From Dehalococcoidia bacterium (GTDB lineage Bacteria; Chloroflexota; Dehalococcoidia; GIF9; UBA5629), in the NCBI GenBank assembly GCA_016927965.1, contig JAFGLP010000010.1, forward strand, positions 1-22,297: DNA of 22,297 nucleotides, in the 5' to 3' direction. This document shows, piece by piece, positions 1 through 6,749 of the stretch (the stretch's first letter is position 1; each line of letters begins with the position of its first letter). A program made the translations under genes and the position numbers. The notes below the pieces were generated by a model. It was not told the DNA's origin, did not search any database, and saw only the letters and a program-made list of their open reading frames with translations.

Positions 1-842
1 CGGAGTTATATGACGCCTATTACAACCGCGGTGTTGCCTATTTCGCTAAACTCGACATGGAAAAAACGGCCGCTGACATGGACGCCGCCCTGAAAATCAA
101 TCACAATCTCGCCCCAGCTTATAATTACCGCGGGCAAATTTATTTATATGAAAGCGACCTTGATTCTGCGCTGGAGAGTTTCGATAAAGCCATTGAAAAG
201 GACCCGGATATGGCTGAAGCTTATAAATTCCGCGGCCTTATACATATAGCTAAAAAACAATCGGCAGCTGCACTGGCTGATTTGAATAAGTCCATCGAAC
301 TGGATGACAGCGATGCCATGGCCTACTATTACCGGGGCAATGCCGATAACGCCAACGAGGACTTCGATGCAGCGCTCAAGGACCTTAACCGCGCCATTGC
401 TCTGGTGACCAGCGCCGACACTACTACATTCGGCCCTTTCAAACATGACGTGGATGGAATGTACCTGGAACGCGCCATTGCCTACCGGGGCAAACAGCAG
501 CTTACACAGGCTGTTGCAGACGCCAGGAAGGCCGTTGAGCTAAATCCCACTTACGCCCCTTCACAGGTTACCCTGGGCGAATTCCTCACCGTCAATGGCG
601 ATATCGAAGAAGGCATCAAGGTGCTTACTCAGGCCATTAAACTCGATCCCACTATCGCAGAAGCATATATTAACCGTGCCGTGGCTTATGAGATACTGGC
701 AGTCATACAAAAAGACAACGGCTGGTATGTATACTCCGCCGAGGACCTCAGGAAGGCGGTGGAACTTTCAACAGATCAGCAGTTGATCGACGCCGCCAAC
801 GAGGGCATACGCAAGATGCAAAGTAAGGGTTATATCCCCTGA
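1..842 (+). CDS. TPR-repeat protein, 5' end cut by the window
   Basis: The frame is open from base 3 to the TGA at 840-842, so the first ATG at 57 is internal and the true start lies upstream of the window. About 280 residues are visible. They are made of tandem tetratricopeptide repeats with the usual spacing of about 34 residues: each has the Y/A-x-x-RG core of helix A, an A-L-x-D/S-hydrophobic helix B and a closing D/N-P. Examples are AYKFRGLIHIAKKQ, AYYYRGNADNANEDF and AYINRAVAYEILA. TPR arrays are protein-protein interaction scaffolds, so the partner cannot be predicted. No signal peptide or catalytic domain is visible because the N terminus is missing. The stop codon overlaps the convergent hydrolase gene by 13 bases, leaving no room for a terminator. 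The TPR assignment is secure; the function is unknown. Confidence 0.87.
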   Translation, partial: ELYDAYYNRGVAYFAKLDMEKTAADMDAALKINHNLAPAYNYRGQIYLYESDLDSALESFDKAIEKDPDMAEAYKFRGLIHIAKKQSAAALADLNKSIELDDSDAMAYYYRGNADNANEDFDAALKDLNRAIALVTSADTTTFGPFKHDVDGMYLERAIAYRGKQQLTQAVADARKAVELNPTYAPSQVTLGEFLTVNGDIEEGIKVLTQAIKLDPTIAEAYINRAVAYEILAVIQKDNGWYVYSAEDLRKAVELSTDQQLIDAANEGIRKMQSKGYIP

Positions 843-1480
843 TTTTTCCTGAACACATCGCTGAAGAAACCTGCAACTGCCCGCGACATTTCATCCTCAT
901 AACCATTCCAGAAGTGGTCGGCCCCTATGATGATTACGTGGTCAATGCTGCCGGCTGTTTGTCCGTATCGCTGCACTATATCAGGCGGCACAACCTGGTC
1001 TGCGCTACCGCCTAAAATCAACCCGGGTTTAAGGCAGTTTTTGAGCAGGTCATCCGGCATTTCTTCGAAATAGGGCGATATCAGCGCCGAACATTTCACA
1101 CGTTCATCTGCGCAGGCCACCGGAAAGGCCACCCCAGCCCCGAACGAATAACCGGCCAGCCCCAGATTGTGGTGGTCTGCCTCCGGCTTCTCCTGCAGCC
1201 AGTCCAGCGCCGCAGCGACATCCTGCCGTTCCACTCTCCCCCCTCCATAGCTCCCCTCGCTTGCCCCGACGCCGCGGAAGTTAAAAAGAAACGCATTGAT
1301 ATGAACTTCCAGCAGGGATTCAGCAATAGCATATGTCACGTTATTATGCATCGAACCGCCGTACATTGGATGCGGATGACAGACAACTACGGCAGGCCAA
1401 GTACCCCGTGTCCCGGCGCTGAAGAACAACCCTTCCAGCCTGAGCTTGCCGCACGGGAAAGTTACCTGCTCCTTCTTCAC
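830..1480 (-). CDS. Alpha/beta hydrolase (serine hydrolase, dienelactone hydrolase-like)
   Basis: A 216-residue soluble alpha/beta-hydrolase. An oxyanion-region motif CHPHPMYGG lies near residues 34-42, the nucleophile elbow GYSFG places Ser at 112, the acid is probably Asp161 in GGSADQVVPP, and the base is His189 in GADHFWNG. The HPHPxxGG signature marks the branch of small hydrolases often annotated as dienelactone hydrolase-like or YfhR/CocE-like; the substrate cannot be inferred. A longer reading from a GTG at 1507 is possible. I prefer the GTG at 1480: it follows a GGGGGAG Shine-Dalgarno by 5 bases and overlaps the rarA stop as GTGA, the usual sign of translational coupling. It is the last gene of the minus-strand operon and its 3' end runs 13 bases into the convergent TPR gene. 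Confidence 0.85.
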   Translation of the reverse strand: MKKEQVTFPCGKLRLEGLFFSAGTRGTWPAVVVCHPHPMYGGSMHNNVTYAIAESLLEVHINAFLFNFRGVGASEGSYGGGRVERQDVAAALDWLQEKPEADHHNLGLAGYSFGAGVAFPVACADERVKCSALISPYFEEMPDDLLKNCLKPGLILGGSADQVVPPDIVQRYGQTAGSIDHVIIIGADHFWNGYEDEMSRAVAGFFSDVFRKNQGI

Positions 1481-2853
1481 TTTCTCTCCCCCTTTCGTTC
1501 CCCCCACCAGGCCTTCAGCCTGGCCAATATTGTCTTCTCAAACCCCAGCTCCGAGGGAAAATAGTAGCGCTTGTTTTTCATGGATTCAGGCAGGTTTTGC
1601 TGCTCTATAAAATGTCCTTCAAAATCGTGGGCGTATTTATACCCTTTGCCGTAGCCCAGGTCTTTCATCAGACGCGTGGGAGCGTTGCGCAGGTGCAGAG
1701 GGACCGGGTCGTTGCGCGTCCGCTCCACGTCCTTCTGTACATTGGAGTATGCCGCGTACAGCGAGTTGCTTTTGGGAGCAGTGGCCAGGTAGACGACGGC
1801 CTCAGCCAGCGCCAGGTTGCACTCCGGCATGCCGATAAAATGCACAGCCTGCTGTGCGGCCACGCAGACCACCAGCGCCTGGGGATCAGCCATTCCGACA
1901 TCCTCGGAGGCAAAACGTATCAGCCTGCGCATGATATATAACGGGTCTTCCCCCGCTTCCAGCATTCTGCCCAGCCAGTATAAAGCCGCGTCCGGATCGG
2001 AGCCCCTCAACGTTTTATGCAGGGCCGATATCAGGTCATAGTGCTGATCTCCCGCCTTATCATAGAGCAGCGCACGTTTCTGCATCGATTCTTCAATGTC
2101 ATTCAGGCTGACATGCCTCACACCATCCTTATCCGGCCTGACAGCCTGCACAGCCATCTCCAGGGCGTTCAGCGCAACACGGGCATCACCATTGGACAGT
2201 GTGACCAGCTGCTGGAGCGCATCATCCACTATCTCAGCATTAATCAAGCCCAACCCGTTTTCGCCGTCCTTCAATGCACTTACAACAATAGTATTGATTT
2301 CCCCGTCGGTCAGCGCATTTAAAGTAAAAACGCGTGAGCGGGACAGTAAAGCTGAAATCACTTCGAAAGAGGGGTTCTCGGTCGTGGCACCAATAAATGT
2401 AACATCACCGTTCTCCACAAATGGCAGTACTGCATCCTGCTGGCTTTTATTGAAGCGATGAATTTCATCTATGAAAAGTATCGTCCGCTGGCCGTTGCCG
2501 CTGCGCCGCTTCTTCGCTTCATCAACCACCCTGCGCAGGTCCGCCACCCCTGCAGTTACCGCGCTCATATGCACGTAGTAAGAGCTGGAGACATTGGCGA
2601 TGACCTGTGCCAGCGTTGTCTTGCCGCTACCCGGCGGCCCCCAGAGTATTATCGACGGCAGCTGGTCGGATTCAATGGCCTTACGCAGTACCTTGCCTTC
2701 GCCGATGATGTGCTGCTGCCCTACATACTCGCTGAAATTGCGCGGCCTCATGCGCGCGGCCAGCGGCATCGTTGACCGGGACGGCTGGCTGACTTTGTCC
2801 CCGGCAGCTTCCTTACCCTGAAGGTCAGGAGAGCCGAGGTCGAAAAGAGTCAT
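1477..2853 (-). CDS. rarA: Replication-associated recombination AAA+ ATPase RarA/MgsA
   Basis: This 458-residue protein matches the RarA/MgsA/WRNIP1 family in length and motifs: Walker A GPPGSGKTT at residues 72-80, Walker B ILFIDE at 125-130, sensor 1 GATTEN at 155-160 and an arginine-finger region LLSRSRV near 169-175. The C-terminal half carries the family tetramerisation region, including DPDAALYWLGRMLEAGEDP and RRLIRFASEDVG. RarA is a clamp-loader-like ATPase that acts at stalled replication forks with single-stranded DNA-binding protein. Its ATG overlaps the stop of the upstream tubulin-like gene by four bases (ATGA), and its own stop overlaps the hydrolase start (GTGA). It therefore sits in the middle of a coupled operon. 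The assignment is very secure; a link to the tubulin-like protein is only suggested by position. Confidence 0.96.
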   Translation of the reverse strand: MTLFDLGSPDLQGKEAAGDKVSQPSRSTMPLAARMRPRNFSEYVGQQHIIGEGKVLRKAIESDQLPSIILWGPPGSGKTTLAQVIANVSSSYYVHMSAVTAGVADLRRVVDEAKKRRSGNGQRTILFIDEIHRFNKSQQDAVLPFVENGDVTFIGATTENPSFEVISALLSRSRVFTLNALTDGEINTIVVSALKDGENGLGLINAEIVDDALQQLVTLSNGDARVALNALEMAVQAVRPDKDGVRHVSLNDIEESMQKRALLYDKAGDQHYDLISALHKTLRGSDPDAALYWLGRMLEAGEDPLYIMRRLIRFASEDVGMADPQALVVCVAAQQAVHFIGMPECNLALAEAVVYLATAPKSNSLYAAYSNVQKDVERTRNDPVPLHLRNAPTRLMKDLGYGKGYKYAHDFEGHFIEQQNLPESMKNKRYYFPSELGFEKTILARLKAWWGERKGERK

Positions 2854-3959
2854 GGCGATGGGGTCTCGCGTTTCTTTAGCTCGGCTGCCACGCTGACGGC
2901 ACGTTCATAATAGTCCTTGACTTTCTCCAGGTAAGTTATCCGGGAAGCCACCAGCGTAACTGCCGCATGGTCCCTGACACCGTAAAAGTCGCCGCCCCTG
3001 ACCTCGCCGTTATTGGTAAGCTCGCGCAGCCGGTTGCCCACCGACCTTGTCATATTGATATTGGCGTTTTTACTCGGCACACACAACAGGTACAGAGCCT
3101 TTCGGGCGTCTTCCAGCCTGCACTCTATGGAGAAGTGGCTCAAAGCCGCACTCATCGCTTCCATAGCTTTCACGGTCTCCTCTCCCTTGTGTTCGAAATT
3201 ATCGCCCCTTTTAAACATGGAGAAGCCTCCCGATGATATCTGAGCAGTGCCGTAACCTATAGCCGTCCAGCCGTTGAACGACTGCACTATGTCGCCTATC
3301 CCGATATTGCTTGTACCCAGGAATTTGGGATCGACCTTTTCGCTGGCTCGCAGCAGCTCAAAGAAAGGCGTAACAATCTCACGGTTGATGGCATCGTTGC
3401 CCGCCTCTTTCTTTATGCTGGCTTCAGACCTGACTTTCTCGTTATCGAAGAGAAATACGGCGTCGGCTGTTTTGTCGATCGATTTCAGGCATAGGGCGGT
3501 GTTATATACGCATGTGGGCACATTGCTCTCAGCGGTCAAAGGCAATACGATAAGCGCATAAACAGGCTTATTCACGTACCTGTCCTTGAGCTTGCGTGCC
3601 AGTATCGATATCCCGCCGGACCCTATATAACCAGCACTGCCGGCTACCAGCATGAAGGCGTCCGTCTCGAAGAACTCACCCGCCCTCATTGTGGCAATGA
3701 TGCGGTCGCCGTTAGCCCGCATCAGTTCAGCGCCCACCTCGGATTCCTTAATTGTAGAAGAAGCCTCCGGCAGCTGGATCGTAAGCAGCTTGTCCCCCAC
3801 CTTGCGCAACGCATTCAAGCTGGACAGGTCATCATTAATAGCATAGGAGCGCACAATTACATCAACGCCTGTTTCAGACCTGGCCCTGCTGCCAAGGCGG
3901 ACAAACTCTGCGGCAATATTGCTACCGCAATCGCCGATGCCGATGACTACTAACTTCAT
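2850..3959 (-). CDS. Divergent FtsZ/tubulin-superfamily protein
   Basis: The 369 residues follow the FtsZ fold in order. A T1-like loop GIGDCGSN is at residues 7-14. A T4-like loop AGSAGYIGSGG at 106-116 aligns with AGMGGGTGTGA of FtsZ, but GGGTGTG has become AGYIGSG. VYALIVLPLTAESN at 133-146 matches the FtsZ strand with KPF. A T7-like N-x4-D (N218, D223) keeps the second catalytic Asp of NxDxxD but has Gly for the first. NGWTAIGYGTA at 229-239 matches the FtsZ stretch MAMMGxGxA, and FYGVRDHAAVTLVAS near 325-339 matches the C-terminal-domain strand VTVVATGI. No FtsA-binding tail is visible. FtsZ proteins polymerise with GTP; altered loops suggest weak or different nucleotide use here. ATG start with AGGAGG 8 bases upstream. 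A housekeeping division FtsZ is unlikely given this divergence and these neighbours. Confidence 0.8.
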   Translation of the reverse strand: MKLVVIGIGDCGSNIAAEFVRLGSRARSETGVDVIVRSYAINDDLSSLNALRKVGDKLLTIQLPEASSTIKESEVGAELMRANGDRIIATMRAGEFFETDAFMLVAGSAGYIGSGGISILARKLKDRYVNKPVYALIVLPLTAESNVPTCVYNTALCLKSIDKTADAVFLFDNEKVRSEASIKKEAGNDAINREIVTPFFELLRASEKVDPKFLGTSNIGIGDIVQSFNGWTAIGYGTAQISSGGFSMFKRGDNFEHKGEETVKAMEAMSAALSHFSIECRLEDARKALYLLCVPSKNANINMTRSVGNRLRELTNNGEVRGGDFYGVRDHAAVTLVASRITYLEKVKDYYERAVSVAAELKKRETPSP

Positions 3960-3967
3960 ATGATCGG

Positions 3968-3973
3968 CCTCCT
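3968..3973 (-). promoter_or_regulatory. Shine-Dalgarno of the tubulin-like gene
   Basis: A perfect AGGAGG on the minus strand lies 8 bases before the ATG at 3959. It fixes the start codon of the tubulin-like gene and suggests strong independent initiation rather than coupling to amrA. Confidence 0.8.
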
Positions 3974-3984
3974 ATCTGTTATAT

Positions 3985-4013
3985 AACATAACAAATAGAC
4001 CGGACTATTACAA
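3985..4013 (-). promoter_or_regulatory. Possible internal promoter before the tubulin-like gene
   Basis: In the 61-base gap between amrA and the tubulin-like gene, the minus strand shows TTGTAA (4008-4013), a 17-base spacer and TATGTT (3985-3990), each matching the sigma-70 consensus at four of six positions. A perfect 12-base palindrome TGTTATATAACA (3977-3988) overlaps the -10 element and could be an operator. This would allow the tubulin-like, rarA and hydrolase genes to be transcribed apart from the amr genes. The match is moderate and AT-rich sequence can produce it by chance. Confidence 0.4.
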
Positions 4014-4020
4014 CCACTAT

Positions 4021-4536
4021 TTACCTGTATCTTTTAACAGTAAAGCGGAACAATCTGACCGTATCTGCACTGGAGATGCCGCCTTTCTGGCAACATATAT
4101 CTATTTGCTGCTGGACGGTATCCACCCCCTCCAGGTCCGGCAGCAGCAGGCCGCGCCGGTAGCCGCTCTGGACGATCAACCCATACTCCCGCGGATCCAG
4201 ATCCTCTAATTTCTTCACCTCTTCCGGCGGGGTCAGTACATCGACGCTGTACTCCAGGTGGGCCAGTTCGTCCGGCCGTACGGGATTAAACCTGGGGTCT
4301 CCCGTGGCTGATTGAATGGCATTGCGTACTATTTCCTCTGCCACGTTCGATCGGGTCGGTTCAAATGTTCCTATGCAGCCTCTTAATTGCCCGCCCTTCT
4401 TAAGCGACACGAAGACACCGGCCTGCTCATTCATCTCCGCTGAAAGTTCCTCCGCTTTAATGACTTTATGGTCTTTAACATAGCTTTCCACGGCTTCTTT
4501 CGCCAGTTGTACCAGCGGATGCATGTCTTTACCCAT
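4021..4536 (-). CDS. amrA: AMMECR1-domain protein, AmmeMemoRadiSam system protein A
   Basis: A 171-residue AMMECR1-domain protein. The family hallmark LRGCIGT is at residues 51-57. It is followed by [15 protein letters not shown] and [14 protein letters not shown], both typical of the family, and by [21 protein letters not shown]. It has no extra domains and lies at the short end of the family length range. AMMECR1 proteins are conserved from archaea to humans; the biochemical activity in prokaryotes is not established. It lies 10 bases after amrB and is the third gene of the amrS-amrB-amrA run, the classical AmmeMemoRadiSam arrangement. ATG at 4536 chosen, with an AGGTAGG-like ribosome site within the amrB 3' end; an in-frame ATG four codons later is also possible. 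Confidence 0.93.
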   Translation of the reverse strand: MGKDMHPLVQLAKEAVESYVKDHKVIKAEELSAEMNEQAGVFVSLKKGGQLRGCIGTFEPTRSNVAEEIVRNAIQSATGDPRFNPVRPDELAHLEYSVDVLTPPEEVKKLEDLDPREYGLIVQSGYRRGLLLPDLEGVDTVQQQIDICCQKGGISSADTVRLFRFTVKRYR

Positions 4537-4546
4537 ATCCGGTTAC

Positions 4547-5353
4547 CTACCTTTCGATTATTATGCCGGCATAACCGACTACACTGGAAAAGTCCCCTGA
4601 CGTGTCACCGCTTGTCTGATATTTAACCAGCTCGGCCTTTGGGGCTCCCATCTCCCTGGCAGCAGTGATGAGGCTGATGGCAGGCGCATAGCCGCACATG
4701 GTAATTTTATATCGCGTAATGCTTTTTACCAGTTTATCAGCATCCAGGGCCAGGATGGCATCAATGGCTTTTTTGTCCTTCTCCCTGGCCGCCTCGTGAG
4801 GCTCGTAATGCGTCATGTCGCTGCTGGCCACGATTACAGCATCATTGCCCGGCTTCTTTAATACGGCAGCCAGCGAGCGGCCGATTTCTTCATATATTGA
4901 AAGGCTGCCCTGCGACAATAAGATAGGTACAATCATTATATCGGGCTTAAAATGCTGTAAAAATGGCACCTGCACCTCAAGGGAGTGCTCATACCGGTGA
5001 GCCAGGCCGTCGTCCTCCAGCCAGCTTGACTCTTTCAGGATATCCTGTGCCATAGCCGTATTAATCACTACCTCTCCCAGCGGCGTCTTCCATTTCCCCG
5101 CTGTCATGATGCTGAAAGGCTTGCCCATGCCGCGATGGTTGGGACCAATAAGTATGAAGGTGCTTTTGAATTTAATGCGGGAGAATACGGCGCCCGCCAC
5201 CGGCCCCGAATAGACATAGCCGGCATGGGGCGAAACTACGCCTATAGCTTCCACCTTTTCGGCATCTTTATCCACCATGAAATCGATAATCTCCGCCAGC
5301 TCTTTCGGCCAGGCAGGATAGAACTGGCCGGCTACAGCAGCTTCCCTGATCAT
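4547..5353 (-). CDS. amrB: Memo-family protein, AmmeMemoRadiSam system protein B
   Basis: At 268 residues this is a full-length Memo-family protein, related in fold to the extradiol dioxygenase LigB class. The N terminus AVAGQFYPAWP is typical. Predicted metal-site residues that correspond to those of human MEMO1 are His43 (SPHAGYVYSGP), His73 (GPNHRG), His182 (SSDMTHYEPH) and Cys220 (MCGYAPA); HRYEHSLEVQVPFL at 119-132 is also family-diagnostic. Human MEMO1 has been reported to bind copper or iron; the reaction of the bacterial protein is unknown. Its ATG overlaps the amrS stop as ATGA, so the two are probably made together. The identity is certain, the function is not. Confidence 0.94.
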   Translation of the reverse strand: MIREAAVAGQFYPAWPKELAEIIDFMVDKDAEKVEAIGVVSPHAGYVYSGPVAGAVFSRIKFKSTFILIGPNHRGMGKPFSIMTAGKWKTPLGEVVINTAMAQDILKESSWLEDDGLAHRYEHSLEVQVPFLQHFKPDIMIVPILLSQGSLSIYEEIGRSLAAVLKKPGNDAVIVASSDMTHYEPHEAAREKDKKAIDAILALDADKLVKSITRYKITMCGYAPAISLITAAREMGAPKAELVKYQTSGDTSGDFSSVVGYAGIIIER

Positions 5354-6393
5354 TTTCTCACCCCCGACTCTAGCGAGCTCCTGATATTCAAATCAGCACC
5401 GCAGAATAAGCAATTGGCACCATTAACCCCCAGCGGTCTGGTCAGGTAACCCGATCTCTCGATGACGGTCTTACCGCAATTGTAACAGACCGTATCCTCA
5501 TGGGCGTTGCCGGGCACATTGCCAAGGTATATAAAACGTAGTCCTGCTTTAACGCCGATCTCGTAAGCGTTCTCCAGCGTAGTCAGCGGCGTCGGCGGCA
5601 GGTGAGTCATCTCACGGTGCGGATAAAAACGGGTGATATGCCACGGGGTCAGCTCACCCAGCTTCTCCCTTATCCATACCGCTATGTCCGCCAACTGATT
5701 TTCATCATCATTCATGGTAGGAATGATATTGGTAACCACCTCAACGTGCATGTTCCATTTATGCCGGGCCCTTTCCGCCGTATCCAGTATACTCCGCCAG
5801 TGTGATACCCTGGCAATCCGGCGGTAAAGCTGGTCGGTAAAGCCTTTTACATCCACGCGCCAGGCGTCTAAGTGCGGGCCGAGCAGGTCAAGCGCTTCAG
5901 GGGTGGCATATCCATTGGTTACAAATGCGGTATAGAGGCCGTTCTCATGCGCCAGCCGGGCGGTATCCAGCGTATACTCCAGCCAGATGACCGGTTCGTT
6001 GTAAGTCCAGGCCAGTCCGGAGCATTTGCGGCTTTTAGCCATACGTACCGCATCACCCGACGAAATTTCCCTCAGATCCCCAAGCAAGCTATGAGGCTCA
6101 TCAGCACAGGCGATTTCCCAATTCTGGCAGTGGGCACAGTGAAAGTTACAGCCAATACTACCAAAAGAAAGCACAGAGCTTCCCGGGAAAAAATGAAACA
6201 GCGGTTTTTTTTCGATGGGATCGGCTGCCAGCGAGGACACTCTGGCATAGTTGAGCGGCACTACAGCGCCTTTTTCATTTCTCCTTACGCCGCAAACACC
6301 CATCCTGCCCGGATTGATTACACACCGCCACAGGCAAATGTTACAGCGCACGCGCTGACCGCCCATCTGCTCATAAAGAAGTCCCTCCGCCAT
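5350..6393 (-). CDS. amrS: AmmeMemoRadiSam system radical SAM enzyme
   Basis: A 347-residue radical SAM protein related to pyruvate-formate-lyase-activating enzymes. The SAM-binding [4Fe-4S] motif CNFHCAHC gives Cys82, Cys86 and Cys89. Four further N-terminal cysteines (17, 20, 24, 34) and a C-terminal zinc-ribbon-like pair of CxxC motifs (303/306, 328/331) frame the barrel. TWTYNEPVIWLEY-type and RFYPHREM sequences are typical of this subgroup. It would generate a 5'-deoxyadenosyl radical; the substrate is unknown. It is the first gene of the operon and AmrB overlaps its stop. The ATG at 6393 has no clear ribosome site and lies only about 14 bases after a predicted transcription start, so initiation may be nearly leaderless. 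Confidence 0.94.
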   Translation of the reverse strand: MAEGLLYEQMGGQRVRCNICLWRCVINPGRMGVCGVRRNEKGAVVPLNYARVSSLAADPIEKKPLFHFFPGSSVLSFGSIGCNFHCAHCQNWEIACADEPHSLLGDLREISSGDAVRMAKSRKCSGLAWTYNEPVIWLEYTLDTARLAHENGLYTAFVTNGYATPEALDLLGPHLDAWRVDVKGFTDQLYRRIARVSHWRSILDTAERARHKWNMHVEVVTNIIPTMNDDENQLADIAVWIREKLGELTPWHITRFYPHREMTHLPPTPLTTLENAYEIGVKAGLRFIYLGNVPGNAHEDTVCYNCGKTVIERSGYLTRPLGVNGANCLFCGADLNIRSSLESGVRK

Positions 6394-6413
6394 AATAACG
6401 CCCGCTGTCTTAA

Positions 6414-6444
6414 ATTATAGCACTTGCTATAAATACATTCACAA
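6414..6444 (-). promoter_or_regulatory. Predicted amr operon promoter with overlapping inverted repeat
   Basis: On the minus strand an extended -10 TGCTATAAT (TATAAT at 6414-6419) has a weak -35 TTGTGA (6439-6444) at a 19-base spacing. The inverted repeat TATAGCA-CT-TGCTATA (6416-6431) overlaps the -10, as an operator would. Predicted transcript start is about 6407, close to the amrS ATG. The perfect extended -10 is persuasive; the -35 and spacing are not. Confidence 0.5.
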
Positions 6445-6579
6445 AATTCCGGCTGATTCGGCTTTTCAATACTCTGCCCCGCTGCCAGGCAAGACCATGG
6501 CTCGTTTACGATATTTTTAAGCGCTCCTTTTAATTCTACTGGCAAAGCTGATCCAGTTACTCCGCATACTCTTTTTTCT

Positions 6580-6609
6580 TTGACAGCAAATTCAGTATTC
6601 TGTTAAAAT
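6580..6609 (+). promoter_or_regulatory. Predicted sigma-70 promoter of fbp-rdgB
   Basis: TTGACA (6580-6585), an 18-base spacer and TAAAAT (6604-6609) match the sigma-70 consensus at six and five of six positions. The transcript would begin near 6616, giving an unusually long leader of about 134 bases before the fbp ATG at 6750. Confidence 0.7.
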
Positions 6610-6749
6610 CTCAAGTTGAGCGGATTTTATTGAATTCGCGCTGGCAGTACTTTGTGGAGGGGCAGACATACCATTTCAATAATGCAATTCTGTCTTCTTA
6701 TGATGCCCGTTCGCCTGTGCCAAAATAAATAAAGTTCAAAGGAGGCCTT

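Larger units (their letters stand above)
6394..6749. other. 356-base divergent promoter region between amrS and fbp
   Basis: This gap separates the leftward amr operon from the rightward fbp-rdgB pair. It holds a minus-strand promoter-like element near 6414-6444, a + strand promoter near 6580-6609 and about 130 bases of fbp leader. I see no convincing gene in it. A 32-codon open stretch (TTG 6630 to TAA 6726-6728) lies in the leader but has no good ribosome site. No riboswitch that I recognise is present. Confidence 0.7.

Noticed and set aside
6630..6728. Possible 32-codon leader peptide before fbp
   Set aside because: It needs a TTG or GTG start without a good ribosome site and has no recognisable sequence or attenuator around it.
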